Origin: Shewanella sp. MTB7
GTDB lineage: Bacteria > Pseudomonadota > Gammaproteobacteria > Enterobacterales > Shewanellaceae
Assembly: GCF_027571385.1 (NCBI RefSeq)
Contig: NZ_CP085636.1
Coordinates: 930,001 to 994,000, forward strand
Length of the DNA: 64,000 bases
Reading direction: 5' to 3'
Under the pieces are notes generated by a model. The model saw only the letters and a list, made by a program, of their open reading frames with translations, did no database searches and had not been told where the DNA came from. Below, piece after piece: positions 36,051-45,977 of this stretch (the stretch's first letter is position 1; the number at the start of each line of letters is the position of its first letter). The translations under genes and the position numbers were made by a program.

Positions 36051-36318
36051 TATACCAATCAGTATAAAGATTTGATCGCTCAGCGAGAGTTTAGCGGTCC
36101 TGAGGCAAGGCAACGAGTGAAGAGCATAGTTATTCTACGGTTAAGCTCGTTAACACAGTATCAGAACCGCTAAAACTCGCCTGTAAGGAGTGTTTTTGGC
36201 TGCCTATTTCTGCGTTGAATGCACTCACAAGGGAACAACCATTATGTCATCCATTCGCCTTGAATTAGTTTGCCAAAAAACACTCTGAGTAGATCAACTT
36301 CTTATACTGATTGGTATT
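36051..36318. mobile_element. MITE with ~40-bp terminal inverted repeats
   Basis: Both ends carry ATACCAATCAGTATAA (plus at 36052, inverted ending near 36317) and the similarity goes on for about 40 bases (G-A-T-C-x-x-C-T-C-A-G). TA flanks each end, fitting a TA target duplication. Inside are two further hairpins: GAGTTTAGCGGT near 36087 with ACCGCTAAAACTC near 36165, and GAGTGTTTTTGGC (36188-36200) with GCCAAAAAACACTC (36272-36285). It has no coding capacity. Confidence 0.8.
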
Positions 36319-36437
36319 AGTAGGCAAGTCATTGGTCATATTGAAGATGATAGTTATTATCATTTAGAGGTGGTGGAACTAATTGGTGGTGATTCAAGTT
36401 AGGTATCATTTCAGAACCTAGGACCTAGAACTTTGAT

Positions 36438-37613
36438 TTAGTATCCTGTTAATTCCATATATCCTTCGCCTTTGTGACTGCCGGATATCAATACGGGTCC
36501 TTCCCAATAGCGAATGCTTAATGGCATTTTTGCATTCGGATTTAGGGCTTCCATCTCAAGGTTTATGTTCTCTGAGGGGATGCTGATCTGCCATGAGGTT
36601 GGGTAACGAGTCGAGTCAATCTTGTGCCAGCTAGATGCCTTTATGGTGATGTCTTTAGAGGCGATGTTACGTCCACAGCCATCAGCAAACATGCGTCTAC
36701 CGTTGTAAAAATGGGTGTCAGTGTCTGTTTGACCTCGAAGTTGGAACAACATCAAGGTTGAGCCATCATCTAGCCTAAGTGCAAACCAGTCCCAACCAGC
36801 TTGGGTCTTATTTAAAAATTGTGAACTCCACTCTCTATCGAGCCAAGCCTTGCCTGTCACTTGATGTAACTTACCTTGCAATGTGACCTGACCTGCGACG
36901 TCAATAAAGGGCTGACTATAGTAATGGGAAGCCACTGACCCATCAGCGCTTTTCTCGCTATAACCTTGCTCTCCCTGTCGTTGATAGGGAGCGTTCGAAC
37001 CTAGTGCTAGCTGATAACTAAATTGGTCGCTAGCCACTGCCAAAGTTGCTGGAAACAACGTATCACCGGTGCCAGTCCATTGCCAGTTATCTATTTTGAT
37101 GGTGAGTGGGTCGGTTGATACATCTGCCAGTTGAGGATGCTGCCTGGACCACCTCTCCTCGGCGAAATGTTTATCCGTAGTGGTGACTGCTGCATGGGTC
37201 ATATAGAGCTGCTTACTCACCCACTTGCTGTCGGAAGCCTTTGCTGTTGCAAGGGGACCGAGTGGTATTTCAGTGCTATTTTCAGGGGAGAGTGCAATAC
37301 GAAATTGGGTCCACTGCAGGCCGAGTTTCTCGCCTTGTGCGGTTTCCAAATTAGCGGTTAGATACCACCACTCCTGCCGAAAGTCAGGATGGGCCAAATG
37401 ATCCTGAGGAAAGATGATGGCTCTGTCTCTATCGACTTGAGTGTAAGTCGCGTTACCCTCTGTTTGGTCGCTGTTTTGAGAGGGACCCATCAATTTACCC
37501 ATAGAGAGAGATTGGTTCGAGGTTTGCGGCTCTGAACAGGCAGTGAGCATTGAAAGTAGAATTAAGCCTATTGCTCTTATTTTATTAGCTCTTTTTTTAG
37601 TCGATAGCGCCAT
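36438..37613 (-). CDS. AttH-like lipocalin-family lipoprotein (CrtC/AttH)
   Basis: Lipoprotein of about 391 residues. The ATG at 37613 overlaps the stop of the permease gene (TGATG) and has GGGAGG 7 bases ahead. The lipobox L-T-A-C gives a lipid anchor. The body belongs to the carotenoid 1,2-hydratase/AttH lipocalin-like family: F-R-Q-E-W-W-Y-L-T-A-N-L near residue 80, then A-W-L-D-R-E-W-S-S-Q and D-W-F-A-L-R-L-D-D-G. Such lipocalins occur with ABC-permease pairs in Att-type operons. The function may be envelope lipid or hydrophobic ligand handling. Confidence 0.8.
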   Translation of the reverse strand: MALSTKKRANKIRAIGLILLSMLTACSEPQTSNQSLSMGKLMGPSQNSDQTEGNATYTQVDRDRAIIFPQDHLAHPDFRQEWWYLTANLETAQGEKLGLQWTQFRIALSPENSTEIPLGPLATAKASDSKWVSKQLYMTHAAVTTTDKHFAEERWSRQHPQLADVSTDPLTIKIDNWQWTGTGDTLFPATLAVASDQFSYQLALGSNAPYQRQGEQGYSEKSADGSVASHYYSQPFIDVAGQVTLQGKLHQVTGKAWLDREWSSQFLNKTQAGWDWFALRLDDGSTLMLFQLRGQTDTDTHFYNGRRMFADGCGRNIASKDITIKASSWHKIDSTRYPTSWQISIPSENINLEMEALNPNAKMPLSIRYWEGPVLISGSHKGEGYMELTGY

Positions 37614-40123
37614 CACAACACCTCCCTTTGCAAACTCGAGATAAGCGGGGTTCGGGTTTGACGATACAGGGGCATAGCGACAGCCAGTAAACTTGCAGTG
37701 AGCGCTAAAGCAACTACTTGGCCATAAGCAAGCCAATCCCACTCCATGGCAATGGACCAGCCAAAGGCTTGCAAGGTGATCTTATGGATTAACAGGTAAC
37801 CTAATATTGCTCCGGTAGGTAGAGCAATTAAGCAGGTCAATAGTACAATAATGGCCATCTGAGTGAACACCATTTGAGTCAATTGAACTCTATTCACCCC
37901 CAATGTGTAAAGGCGCGCCATAGGGGCCATTCTAGCCTGAGTTAACATGAAACAGGCGCTGAAGAGACCGATCGCTGCGACCAATAAGGTCAAGGTGTTA
38001 AGCACTTGCGTGATAGAGAATGTTCTCTTAAACATCATGATGGCTTGCTGTTTTATCTTCTCCTGACTGTAGATCATGGCATCGGGGATTGAAAACTTAT
38101 CCTGCAGAGCCTGCTTTAGTTTATCCGTGGAGCCGTTATAGCCCACTGCTAGACTCAAAGGGATGTTGGGAAAGCCTTGGGATTGCCAGAGCGTGGGCGA
38201 GATAATGATCTCGCCATAGGGGTTACCGTAATCATAAAACACCCCACCAACGGTAAATTGCATATCGGGGATCGCAGCTAGCATTAGACTGTCACCTAAC
38301 TCAATATTAAGTTTTATCGCCAAAGGTTCACTTATCATCACCTGTTTCCCCGCCATTAATTCAGGCCACAGATCATTGACGGAGGATTTTAGCACCGAGG
38401 TCTCTTTGAGGGACACTTCATCACGGGTCACCAGCTTAATTGGTAGCTGTTGGTGCTGGCTCTTAAGATTCCACTGTTTGTAGATGGCATCGACATCACT
38501 GCGCTCGGCTAAGAAGGCCTCAATCTCCAGCATCTGCTCTGAGGCTGGTTTGATATAGAGCTCGGCATGTAACCGTGATTCAAGCCACTGCTTAAGCGTA
38601 CTTTCGAAACTGCCGACTAAGGTATTCATTGAGATATTAGCTGTGAGAGCCAGTAACATAGCCATCATGGCCAGTGAAAGGGGAGCGATAAGCTCCTTAG
38701 TTTCGGCAATCTGATAATGCAGTAAACCTTTGAATCCAATCTGATGTTGCAGTTTACTCAACAGTTTAAGCAGTCGTTCAACCATCATGGACAGAGACCA
38801 GGGAAGAGCCAGAGGAATGGCGATGATCACCAAGCCCATCAATGCCATGCTGTAGCGATAATCTTGACTTAATGGCAGCAGTACGCAAGCGATAGTCGCT
38901 AAAGTTAATGCTGCAACTAACTGATGTTTTTGAGTCTTGACTGTACTGTTTATTTGACTGAAATGATTGGAATTACCCGATAGCGGTTGTCGAATGAGCT
39001 GCAATAACAGTGAACCACAAGCCGCTATGGCGGCAAATAGGGTAAGACCAAAGGCCTGAAACAACCAAGACCACTGCCAGTTCCCCGGTAAAATTTTAGC
39101 GCCATAGAGCTGTTCTAAAGTGACTGACACCATAGGTTGCAGCCAGTGACTTAACTGCAAGCCTAAGATAAATCCGATCACAGAACCTAAGATGACTAAC
39201 ATCAGCAGCTCGGTAAATAGCGCTGACATCAAAGCGGCTTTATCGACACCTAGTTGCTGAAGTTGGGTCAGTAATCTTTGGCGTTTCAGTAAACTGTAAC
39301 GTACGCCGTTATAGGCGATAAACAAACCCACCACGAAGGCCAGCAGGCTCATGGCGGTTAGATTAAGATGGAAGCTCTCGGTCAAGGCCGTGAGACTATC
39401 GCCATTATCATTTTCAATCAGGCTACCACGTTGGCTGAGCAAGCCCTCGAGTTGTGGCTTTTGCGTCGAGATATCATTGAAGAGGGCAATGTAGCTTAGC
39501 TGTCCTCTCTGTTTGAGTATCTTTTGTGCCAAAGATATATCCATCAGGATGCTGGATCCCAGCTTGCTGTTGTCATCAAGGGAGACTATTTTAAGCTCAA
39601 CACCTGAGAGTGAAAACGTAGCCTCTTTACCGAACTGCTCAGCCATCGACTGACTCATCATAACGATAGGGGCGCCGGATAATATCTCCCCCAGAGGAAT
39701 AGAGGTCGAGAGCAGCGCTGATTGTTTGCTATTGTCGTTTGAACTGGTATCACTGCTGACTGTCAGTGACGTCAGCGCTGCGATTAGATCGCTCCCCTGT
39801 ATTCGCCAGCGTCTGCCATCTGGGCTGGTGGCCACGCCTTCAATCACAGGCAAACTGCGATTAAATCCGGCTGCACGGAGATCAAAATAGACTGACTCAT
39901 CCAAGTGTTTCTTGCCAAGACTGGGGATGATGTTCCACTTGGCTTGCAGGCTTAAGAGTTCGGTGGCCGAGCTGTAGCTTTGAATCGCATTCTCATTAGT
40001 CGCTCGTACCCCAGTTAGCAGCATGACGGCTAATATGATGCCGATACTGATGGCCCCTGCCTGTAGTGGTGCTTGACGGTAATGTGCTAGAAATAGCTGT
40101 AAGCTGAGCCAAAAACTGGTCAT
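37613..40123 (-). CDS. FtsX-type ABC transporter permease (AttFG/LolC-like)
   Basis: Permease of about 836 residues with roughly ten transmembrane segments in two FtsX/MacB-type halves, separated by large periplasmic domains: an N-terminal helix about 20-40, three helices near 265-375, two near 405-450, one near 490 and three near 720-825. The ATG at 40123 is preferred to a TTG two codons earlier. It works with the ATPase encoded 30-40 bases upstream. Such exporters move lipids, lipoproteins or macrolides rather than small solutes. The lipocalin gene is coupled behind it. Confidence 0.85.
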   Translation of the reverse strand: MTSFWLSLQLFLAHYRQAPLQAGAISIGIILAVMLLTGVRATNENAIQSYSSATELLSLQAKWNIIPSLGKKHLDESVYFDLRAAGFNRSLPVIEGVATSPDGRRWRIQGSDLIAALTSLTVSSDTSSNDNSKQSALLSTSIPLGEILSGAPIVMMSQSMAEQFGKEATFSLSGVELKIVSLDDNSKLGSSILMDISLAQKILKQRGQLSYIALFNDISTQKPQLEGLLSQRGSLIENDNGDSLTALTESFHLNLTAMSLLAFVVGLFIAYNGVRYSLLKRQRLLTQLQQLGVDKAALMSALFTELLMLVILGSVIGFILGLQLSHWLQPMVSVTLEQLYGAKILPGNWQWSWLFQAFGLTLFAAIAACGSLLLQLIRQPLSGNSNHFSQINSTVKTQKHQLVAALTLATIACVLLPLSQDYRYSMALMGLVIIAIPLALPWSLSMMVERLLKLLSKLQHQIGFKGLLHYQIAETKELIAPLSLAMMAMLLALTANISMNTLVGSFESTLKQWLESRLHAELYIKPASEQMLEIEAFLAERSDVDAIYKQWNLKSQHQQLPIKLVTRDEVSLKETSVLKSSVNDLWPELMAGKQVMISEPLAIKLNIELGDSLMLAAIPDMQFTVGGVFYDYGNPYGEIIISPTLWQSQGFPNIPLSLAVGYNGSTDKLKQALQDKFSIPDAMIYSQEKIKQQAIMMFKRTFSITQVLNTLTLLVAAIGLFSACFMLTQARMAPMARLYTLGVNRVQLTQMVFTQMAIIVLLTCLIALPTGAILGYLLIHKITLQAFGWSIAMEWDWLAYGQVVALALTASLLAVAMPLYRQTRTPLISSLQREVL

Positions 40124-40159
40124 AGACAAGTGGCCTCGGGTTTGGTGCTGTTACTGGCC

Positions 40160-40876
40160 TTATTCATGGATTTTGCCATTATTTAGATGCCATCTTCGCT
40201 GCATAAAGTCAGCGCACTCTAAACTGTGGGTTACCATCAGGATCGACGTTTGATGTTCTCCTGCCAGTTCACACAAGAGTCCCATCACTTCCAAACTGGC
40301 TGTTTGATCTAAGTTACCTGTAGGTTCATCGGCTAAAATCAGTGGTGGTTTATGGGCTAAGGCTCGGGCGATAGCGACTCGCTGTTGCTGTCCGCCGGAG
40401 AGGCTCTCCATATGGCGATTCAACAGCTGACTTAGTCCTAATGCATCGGCTAAATGTTCGCACCAAGGATTCCAATCTTGGCCATTGAGCCTAAGAGGAA
40501 AGGCAATGTTGTCTTTGACGTTGAGCGGCGTGAGCAGGTTAAACTGCTGAAATACAACGCCAAGGGATTTTTGTCTGAATCGACTCCAATCCTTGTCTTG
40601 CCAATGAGTCGTATCCTGACCAAGTAGCGTGAGTGTGCCGCTACTTTTGTGATGGTTAGAATTTGAGTTTGAAGCTGAGCCAAAGTCAGCTGGCTCAAAT
40701 CCTGCTATAAGATTAAGTAGGGTACTTTTACCACTTCCACTGGCTCCCGTTAACGCTATGGTTTGTCCCTTTGGTACAATAAGATCAAGGGTGTCCAGCA
40801 CTGTGTGACGTTGGCCACCATCGATAAAAGTCTTGGTGATCCCAGTTAGCTGAACTAAGTGTTCGGTTGTGGTCAT
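40160..40876 (-). CDS. ABC transporter ATPase (LolD/AttE-like)
   Basis: ATPase of 238 residues with Walker [10 protein letters not shown] near residue 40, Q-loop F-Q-Q-F-N-L-L, signature [15 protein letters not shown] and Walker B L-I-L-A-D-E-P-T. It belongs to the MacB/LolD class that pairs with FtsX-type permeases, here the next gene. First gene of the three-gene operon. Confidence 0.92.
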   Translation of the reverse strand: MTTTEHLVQLTGITKTFIDGGQRHTVLDTLDLIVPKGQTIALTGASGSGKSTLLNLIAGFEPADFGSASNSNSNHHKSSGTLTLLGQDTTHWQDKDWSRFRQKSLGVVFQQFNLLTPLNVKDNIAFPLRLNGQDWNPWCEHLADALGLSQLLNRHMESLSGGQQQRVAIARALAHKPPLILADEPTGNLDQTASLEVMGLLCELAGEHQTSILMVTHSLECADFMQRRWHLNNGKIHE

Positions 40877-41359
40877 TCCAGCTTCATTCCTTGTTCAATT
40901 TGGCTTCTAGTTTGAATAGTCACCTGCCAGTACTGGTAAAAAGTTGAGAGGGACAAGCTTGTCTGGAGCAGCGAGACTTGAAACATCATAATCTGGAATA
41001 CCACACACTGCGATGACAAGTGAGCTTACACTCAGAGATATGAGCAATTAAGTATTGCTTTACTGATACCCATTGCGTGTATTGTACCTTCTCAGTAGAT
41101 AAACAGCGTGAAATTCAAGATATTGAAGAGATAAATCATACTGATTAATAGGGGGAGAATAAAGAGGGAGCTAATACCAATTAGTATCAGTATGTGATTG
41201 CTCTACGAGAATGTGTGCTTTTGATGCAAGGTTATTAATTGCTTCGGTGCTCTAGCATCCTCAGTAACAGCTCCTGTGTTACAACTCGCTTTTAGACTGT
41301 CATGACAGAAGGTATAAAATCGGAGCAGATAGACTAGATTAAAGCTCTAGATAAAGGGG
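40877..41359. other. Noncoding between ABC operon and EAL gene
   Basis: 483 bases without a gene. A stretch near 41170-41300 begins ATACCAATTAGTAT, one mismatch from the MITE end at 36052, and may be a decayed related copy. Otherwise nothing clear. Confidence 0.5.
41172..41305. repeat. Possible decayed MITE end
   Basis: Starts with ATACCAATTAGTAT like the MITE at 36051, but no matching opposite end was found and internal similarity is slight. Confidence 0.3.
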
Positions 41360-43207
41360 TTAGCGAAGTGTCTGGCCGGCGGTTATTGTCGCCAGAATAC
41401 AGCGTAGATGTTGTGCTTGGTTGGTATATGTAGTCTTAGAGTTATCAGTCATGGTTGCAATTTTTTGTAACAAAGTCGGTACCAACATTGGAGGAATCGC
41501 CTTGGAAAAATACCAACCTTGGATCAAATTTATGTTCTCATTGGTTAACCAGTTCAAATCATTCTGGGTTTCCACCCCTTCGACTAACAGTGGGATACCT
41601 AATAAATCAGCAGTTCCTTTGATCAATCTGAGTAAAGCGGCGATATGTGGGTTAATTGATACTCCATGAACAAATTGCCTATCGACCTTAAGCAGATTAC
41701 AGTCGATATCTTTAATCGTGGCGATATTGGACATTCCAGTGCCAAAGTCATCAATGGCTATTTTGAACCCAGCCTCTTTGAGGTGTGAGATATGTGTTGA
41801 AAATAATTTTTCATCTAGGGAGAAACCACCTTCGGTGATCTCCAGTTCAACATCAGTGCAATCGAGTCCGTGTTCATCAAGTGCCTTTTGTAGATCACCT
41901 AGCAAGGAAGCTGTGTGTAGTGTGGTTCTAGACAGATTGGTCGATACCTTAGGAATAGTTAATCCATTCGCCTTCCAACTCGCGATATCTCGACATACTT
42001 TACGGAAAATCACTAGATCCAATGCTGGGATCATTCCCATTGATTCGACTATGTCTAATACTTGCCAAACAGGCGTATTTGAATAACGAGAGTTGTTCCA
42101 ACGCATCAAGGCTTCGAAGCCGATTAAAGAGCCGTTTTCCATATTAATTTGAGGCTGGTAAAAAGCAGTGAGATGGTTATCTACTTCGTCTTGGTGCATA
42201 CAGGCTCTTATATCAATAGACAGCTGATTGTTACAACCCTTTTCTTGATAGTGGATGTTGGAAATGCCTAAGCTTTTCTTTTCAACTGAAGCTAATTCCG
42301 CCATGCCAATAAGTGCAGCTGCACTGGCTTCATTTGCTTGAGTACAGGCAATGCCAGCATTAACGGTAACAGTTGTGGTGATACCTGATAGGGTTATCGG
42401 TGCAACTAATAACCCCAATAAGTTCTCGATACTTTGTTGATCTTGTTCTCCCATTAAAGAAAAGGCAAAATTACCATGGCCAAAGTGAGACACCAATTGA
42501 TCACTCTGGGCCCAACTATTAAATCTGCGCCCAATAGTGGCAATTAGCTCATTTCGAAACTCAGGACCATAGATTTTACAGATATGTCGTAATCTTTGGA
42601 TATGAATTGTTCCGACGGAAAATTGCTCACTTTTATTATTCATCAAGCCCTGTAATTGTCGTTGAAAGCACTGTTTATTCGAGAGTTGGGTGATTTCACA
42701 TTTATATTGTGTCTCCAGTGCTTGAGCTAGGTATGCGCTCAAACATTTTATGACCAAAGCCATCTTGTCAGTTATTTCTATCGGTTTGGTATCCATTACC
42801 CATAAGGTACCGATAGCAAAACCATGTTCACCATGAAATGGTGCTGCGGCATAAAAGCGAATCTTAGGGTCATTAACAACCAAGGGGTTATTCATGAAAC
42901 GTTTATCTATGGCAGCATTTTCTACCACAAACAAAGGTAGAGTGGACTCTATTGCTTCTGTACAAAATGTGCCTTCTCTAGCTAGGTAATTGGCGTCAAT
43001 ACCGTAATGAACTTTGATCCATACTTTATCGCTGTCAATAACACTGACGCCACTGAAGGGAACATCACAAAGCTGCGCCAACAAAGTTACCAGAGATTTT
43101 AATGACGATTCACTCTCCTCTATGACCGATAGATAGTGACTCAACTCTTTTATTCTGAGTTGGTCTGATTGGCGACGTCCAACATGAAAGATACTAGATT
43201 CAGTCAT
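41360..43207 (-). CDS. GAF - degenerate GGDEF - EAL phosphodiesterase
   Basis: Cytosolic protein of 615 residues. An N-terminal GAF domain (about 20-165) is followed by a GGDEF-like domain with a broken motif (H-F-G-H-G-N-F in place of R-x-G-G-D-E-F), so cyclase activity is unlikely. The C-terminal EAL domain (about 340-590) is intact: FEALMRW, L-E-I-T-E, IDDFGTG, K-V-D-R-Q-F, V-E-G-V-E-T. It would hydrolyse cyclic di-GMP under control of a ligand or redox signal sensed by the GAF domain. It stands alone. Confidence 0.88.
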   Translation of the reverse strand: MTESSIFHVGRRQSDQLRIKELSHYLSVIEESESSLKSLVTLLAQLCDVPFSGVSVIDSDKVWIKVHYGIDANYLAREGTFCTEAIESTLPLFVVENAAIDKRFMNNPLVVNDPKIRFYAAAPFHGEHGFAIGTLWVMDTKPIEITDKMALVIKCLSAYLAQALETQYKCEITQLSNKQCFQRQLQGLMNNKSEQFSVGTIHIQRLRHICKIYGPEFRNELIATIGRRFNSWAQSDQLVSHFGHGNFAFSLMGEQDQQSIENLLGLLVAPITLSGITTTVTVNAGIACTQANEASAAALIGMAELASVEKKSLGISNIHYQEKGCNNQLSIDIRACMHQDEVDNHLTAFYQPQINMENGSLIGFEALMRWNNSRYSNTPVWQVLDIVESMGMIPALDLVIFRKVCRDIASWKANGLTIPKVSTNLSRTTLHTASLLGDLQKALDEHGLDCTDVELEITEGGFSLDEKLFSTHISHLKEAGFKIAIDDFGTGMSNIATIKDIDCNLLKVDRQFVHGVSINPHIAALLRLIKGTADLLGIPLLVEGVETQNDLNWLTNENINLIQGWYFSKAIPPMLVPTLLQKIATMTDNSKTTYTNQAQHLRCILATITAGQTLR

Positions 43208-43784
43208 TAATGGTTAACCTTTTTAATGCTTTGCTGTGAGTACTCAAAAAGTTAAGCGATGAGATAGGTACTAAAGTATAGACGGGGATATTAATCTAGT
43301 CGGATGTTTTAATTGCTCACGCTTGCTCTGGCCCGTTATTCAAGTTGGTTTACTGTGGTTATCCAGTTGTTTATCGTGACTTTTTGGTCTATGGTGGGTG
43401 ATTGCTTTGATTTGAGTTGTTAGCTTTAGACTAGAGGAAAACAATTTACTATTAGCCAATATTTGGCGTTATCGTTGAAGGCTCACGTTGGTATTTAGTT
43501 GTAGATTCAATCTGATTAGTGTTATCCAGTCATTGTTTTTGTGTATGTTGAACTCTAATGTTAAGAGCTGGAATAAAAAATCTAGGTAAATGAATATTTA
43601 TTCTTGACTCAAAGGCTAATCGGGATTATTTTCTCGCGCGATGTTTTAACCTGATGGAATAAATTGCTTTTTCGATCGGGGGGATTCTAGAATAAAGCAG
43701 CGATAAGTTTAGAAGGGGCATGGCGCTCATTCTAAGTCTTGTGATTAATTTGCCATTTTGGCTCTATTAAAAGGACCTTAGCGC
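43208..43784. other. Noncoding upstream of nhaC-like gene
   Basis: 577 bases. No gene seen. I looked for a lysine riboswitch, which sits upstream of some NhaC-type lysine transporters in this group, and saw none of its conserved blocks. Confidence 0.5.
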
Positions 43785-45167
43785 ATGTCTGAACCGACAG
43801 CATTAAGTCTTATTCCACCTGTGGTGGTCCTGGTGTTAGCAATCGTGCTACGCCGCCCAATCCTTTCGTTAATTATTGGTGCTTTAGTGGGACTCGTTAT
43901 GCTCGATCCCGCCAACTTACTCACTAACTTTACCGATATATCCCTTTCAGTGATGAGTGACGAGACTATTGGCTGGCTTATTCTAGTCTGTGGTGGCTTC
44001 GGTGCCTTGATCGCTTTATTGGTGAAAACTGGTGGGTCGATGGCATTTGGCCGTCATGCATTGAAGTTGGCTAAAGGCCCTAAGTCTTCACTGTTTATGA
44101 CCTTTGTTTTAGGTGTTGTGATCTTTATCGATGATTACTTGAATGCCTTGACGGTTGGTTCAACCATGAAACGTGTGACCGATAAGTTTAAGGTCTCACG
44201 AGAGATGTTGGCTTATGTGGTGGATTCTACTGCAGCACCTATCTGTGTACTTGTACCGCTATCGACTTGGGCTGTGTTTTTCGGCGGACTGTTGGTTGAT
44301 AACGGCGTTGCTGCTGAAGGGCAGGGCATTGCTGTCTACATGCAGGCTATTCCATATATGCTGTATGCCTGGTTAGCCGTTGCTATGGTGTTATTAGTGA
44401 TCTTAGGGATAGTGCCAGCCTTTGGTCCTATGAAGAAAGCGCAACTAGCGGCTTCTCAAGGTGAACCCGCTTTAAAACAGATGGATCGGGATGAAGTACA
44501 AACTTCTGACGAATACGCTGTTAAAGCGATTGAAGATGAATTTAAACACGCCGATGATCAAGGCAAACTGCATAACTTTTTTGTACCTATTATCCTGCTC
44601 GTCGGGTTTACCGTCTATTTCGATATTGATGTATTAAAAGGGTTAGTCGCAACCTTGGCAATAACCTTGCCTTACTACGGTCTGCAAAAGTTGATGCCTC
44701 TGTCTGAGATGATGGAGCAGATGATCGATGGTTTTAAAAACATGCTTCCCGCTATTGGGACGGTGATCGCGGCATTTATCTTTAAAGATGTCTGCGATAA
44801 GCTGATGCTACCTCAGTATGTTATCGATAGTCTTAGCCCCTTTATGACACCAGAACTTCTGCCTGCTGTCGTGTTCCTAAGTATGTCAATATTGGCTTTT
44901 GCAACGGGGTCAAGTTGGGGGATTTTTGCCGTTTCAATTCCTATTGTAATGCCATTGGCACAGTCAGTAGATGCTAATATTCCCTTGGTCATTGGCGCTC
45001 TATTGTCAGCTTCCTCTTTTGGTAGTCAGGCGTGTTTCTATTCAGACTCCACGGTATTGGCGGCTCAAGGTTCAGACTGTAATTTGATCAGTCATGCTGT
45101 GACACAGCTCCCCTATGCCTTAATCGCAGCTGGCGTGGCTTTTGTCGGTTTTCTTTTCTTGGCATAA
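43785..45167 (+). CDS. NhaC-family Na+/H+ antiporter or related transporter
   Basis: Inner-membrane protein of 460 residues with about 11-12 hydrophobic segments. Family features are I-D-D-Y-L-N-A-L near residue 114, D-S-T-A-A-P-I near 148, and A-T-G-S-S-W-G and S-A-S-S-F-G-S-Q near the C-terminus, typical of the NhaC superfamily. Members exchange Na+ for H+ or move amino acids; lysine and others are known substrates. An AAAAGGA Shine-Dalgarno lies before the ATG. The substrate is not decidable here. Confidence 0.85.
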   Translation: MSEPTALSLIPPVVVLVLAIVLRRPILSLIIGALVGLVMLDPANLLTNFTDISLSVMSDETIGWLILVCGGFGALIALLVKTGGSMAFGRHALKLAKGPKSSLFMTFVLGVVIFIDDYLNALTVGSTMKRVTDKFKVSREMLAYVVDSTAAPICVLVPLSTWAVFFGGLLVDNGVAAEGQGIAVYMQAIPYMLYAWLAVAMVLLVILGIVPAFGPMKKAQLAASQGEPALKQMDRDEVQTSDEYAVKAIEDEFKHADDQGKLHNFFVPIILLVGFTVYFDIDVLKGLVATLAITLPYYGLQKLMPLSEMMEQMIDGFKNMLPAIGTVIAAFIFKDVCDKLMLPQYVIDSLSPFMTPELLPAVVFLSMSILAFATGSSWGIFAVSIPIVMPLAQSVDANIPLVIGALLSASSFGSQACFYSDSTVLAAQGSDCNLISHAVTQLPYALIAAGVAFVGFLFLA

Positions 45168-45205
45168 AGGTGTTTAGTGGGAACTTAGATTAAGACTTTT
45201 TTGAT

Positions 45206-45233
45206 AAAGCAGAGCGCAGGCTCTGCTTTTTTT
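45206..45233 (+). terminator. Rho-independent terminator after nhaC-like gene
   Basis: AAAGCAGAG pairs with CTCTGCTTT, loop CGCAGG, followed by T-run. Confidence 0.92.
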
Positions 45234-45359
45234 ATGAAGATTATAGTGCTTGGTGATTACCGTCTTATAATCTCAATAAGCTAAATTAGAGGGGTTTAAT
45301 GAAATCTATGTTAAGTTATGGTTAAATTCGTGTCTTAACAGTGTTTCAAAGGTACTTCT

Positions 45360-45977
45360 TTGGTGGTTGCTAAAAACAGATCAAATGTGTCAGATATTTT
45401 TATCAATTACTCGAATAAACTAAAGCGAGTCATTGGTCAAATTGTTAGACCTGACGATATCGATGATATTGTGCAAGACACTTTTGTTCGCAGTTATGAA
45501 GCAGAGCTAAAGCAAGAAATTAAGTATGTTCGTAGCTATATGCTTAAAACAGCAAAACATTTGGCATTGAATCATGTTGCTAAGTCGGCCTATAAATTCA
45601 ATCACTCTATTGAAGAATTTGTTGAAACACCTATTGAACTTATCTCTACATCATTTGAATCTGAATTTGAAAGCAAAGAGCGTTTTTTGTTTTTTTGCCG
45701 CGCTACGGATCAGCTTTCTGGTTCTGTTCGAAAGTGTTTTATCTTGAAAAAGGTGTATGGTTTAAGTCAAAGTGAAATTGCAAAATTTCTTAATATTAGC
45801 GAAAGCACAGTCGAAAAGCATGTCGCGAAGGGCTTATTTAACAGCGTACAATATATGGAAAAAATGAGTGCTCATAGTACTCAATGTGATTCATCTGGTC
45901 GTGTTGCCGCTTCATTAGATAGATCATCAAGCAATCAAAATGATCAGTCTAATGTAAAAGAGTTTATCAGCAGATGA
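45360..45977 (+). CDS. ECF sigma factor, FecI-like
   Basis: Sigma-70 family ECF factor of 205 residues. Region 2 is seen in I-D-D-I-V-Q-D-T-F-V-R and region 4 in S-Q-S-E-I-A-K-F-L-N-I-S-E-S-T-V-E-K-H-V. The start is uncommon: TTG at 45360 (or GTG at 45363) with AAAGG 7 bases upstream. It overlaps the anti-sigma gene by 4 bases (ATGA), and a TonB receptor follows, the classic FecI-FecR-FecA layout. It would direct transcription of the receptor when the ligand is bound. Confidence 0.88.
   Translation: MVVAKNRSNVSDIFINYSNKLKRVIGQIVRPDDIDDIVQDTFVRSYEAELKQEIKYVRSYMLKTAKHLALNHVAKSAYKFNHSIEEFVETPIELISTSFESEFESKERFLFFCRATDQLSGSVRKCFILKKVYGLSQSEIAKFLNISESTVEKHVAKGLFNSVQYMEKMSAHSTQCDSSGRVAASLDRSSSNQNDQSNVKEFISR

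Larger units (their letters stand above)
35857..36437. other. Intergenic region nap / AttH-like gene
   Basis: 581 bases without a gene. It holds the nap control sites (35902-35944) and the MITE (36051-36318). The remainder shows nothing. Confidence 0.6.

Noticed and set aside
43600..43784. Lysine riboswitch upstream of the NhaC-type gene
   Set aside because: Conserved riboswitch blocks are absent.
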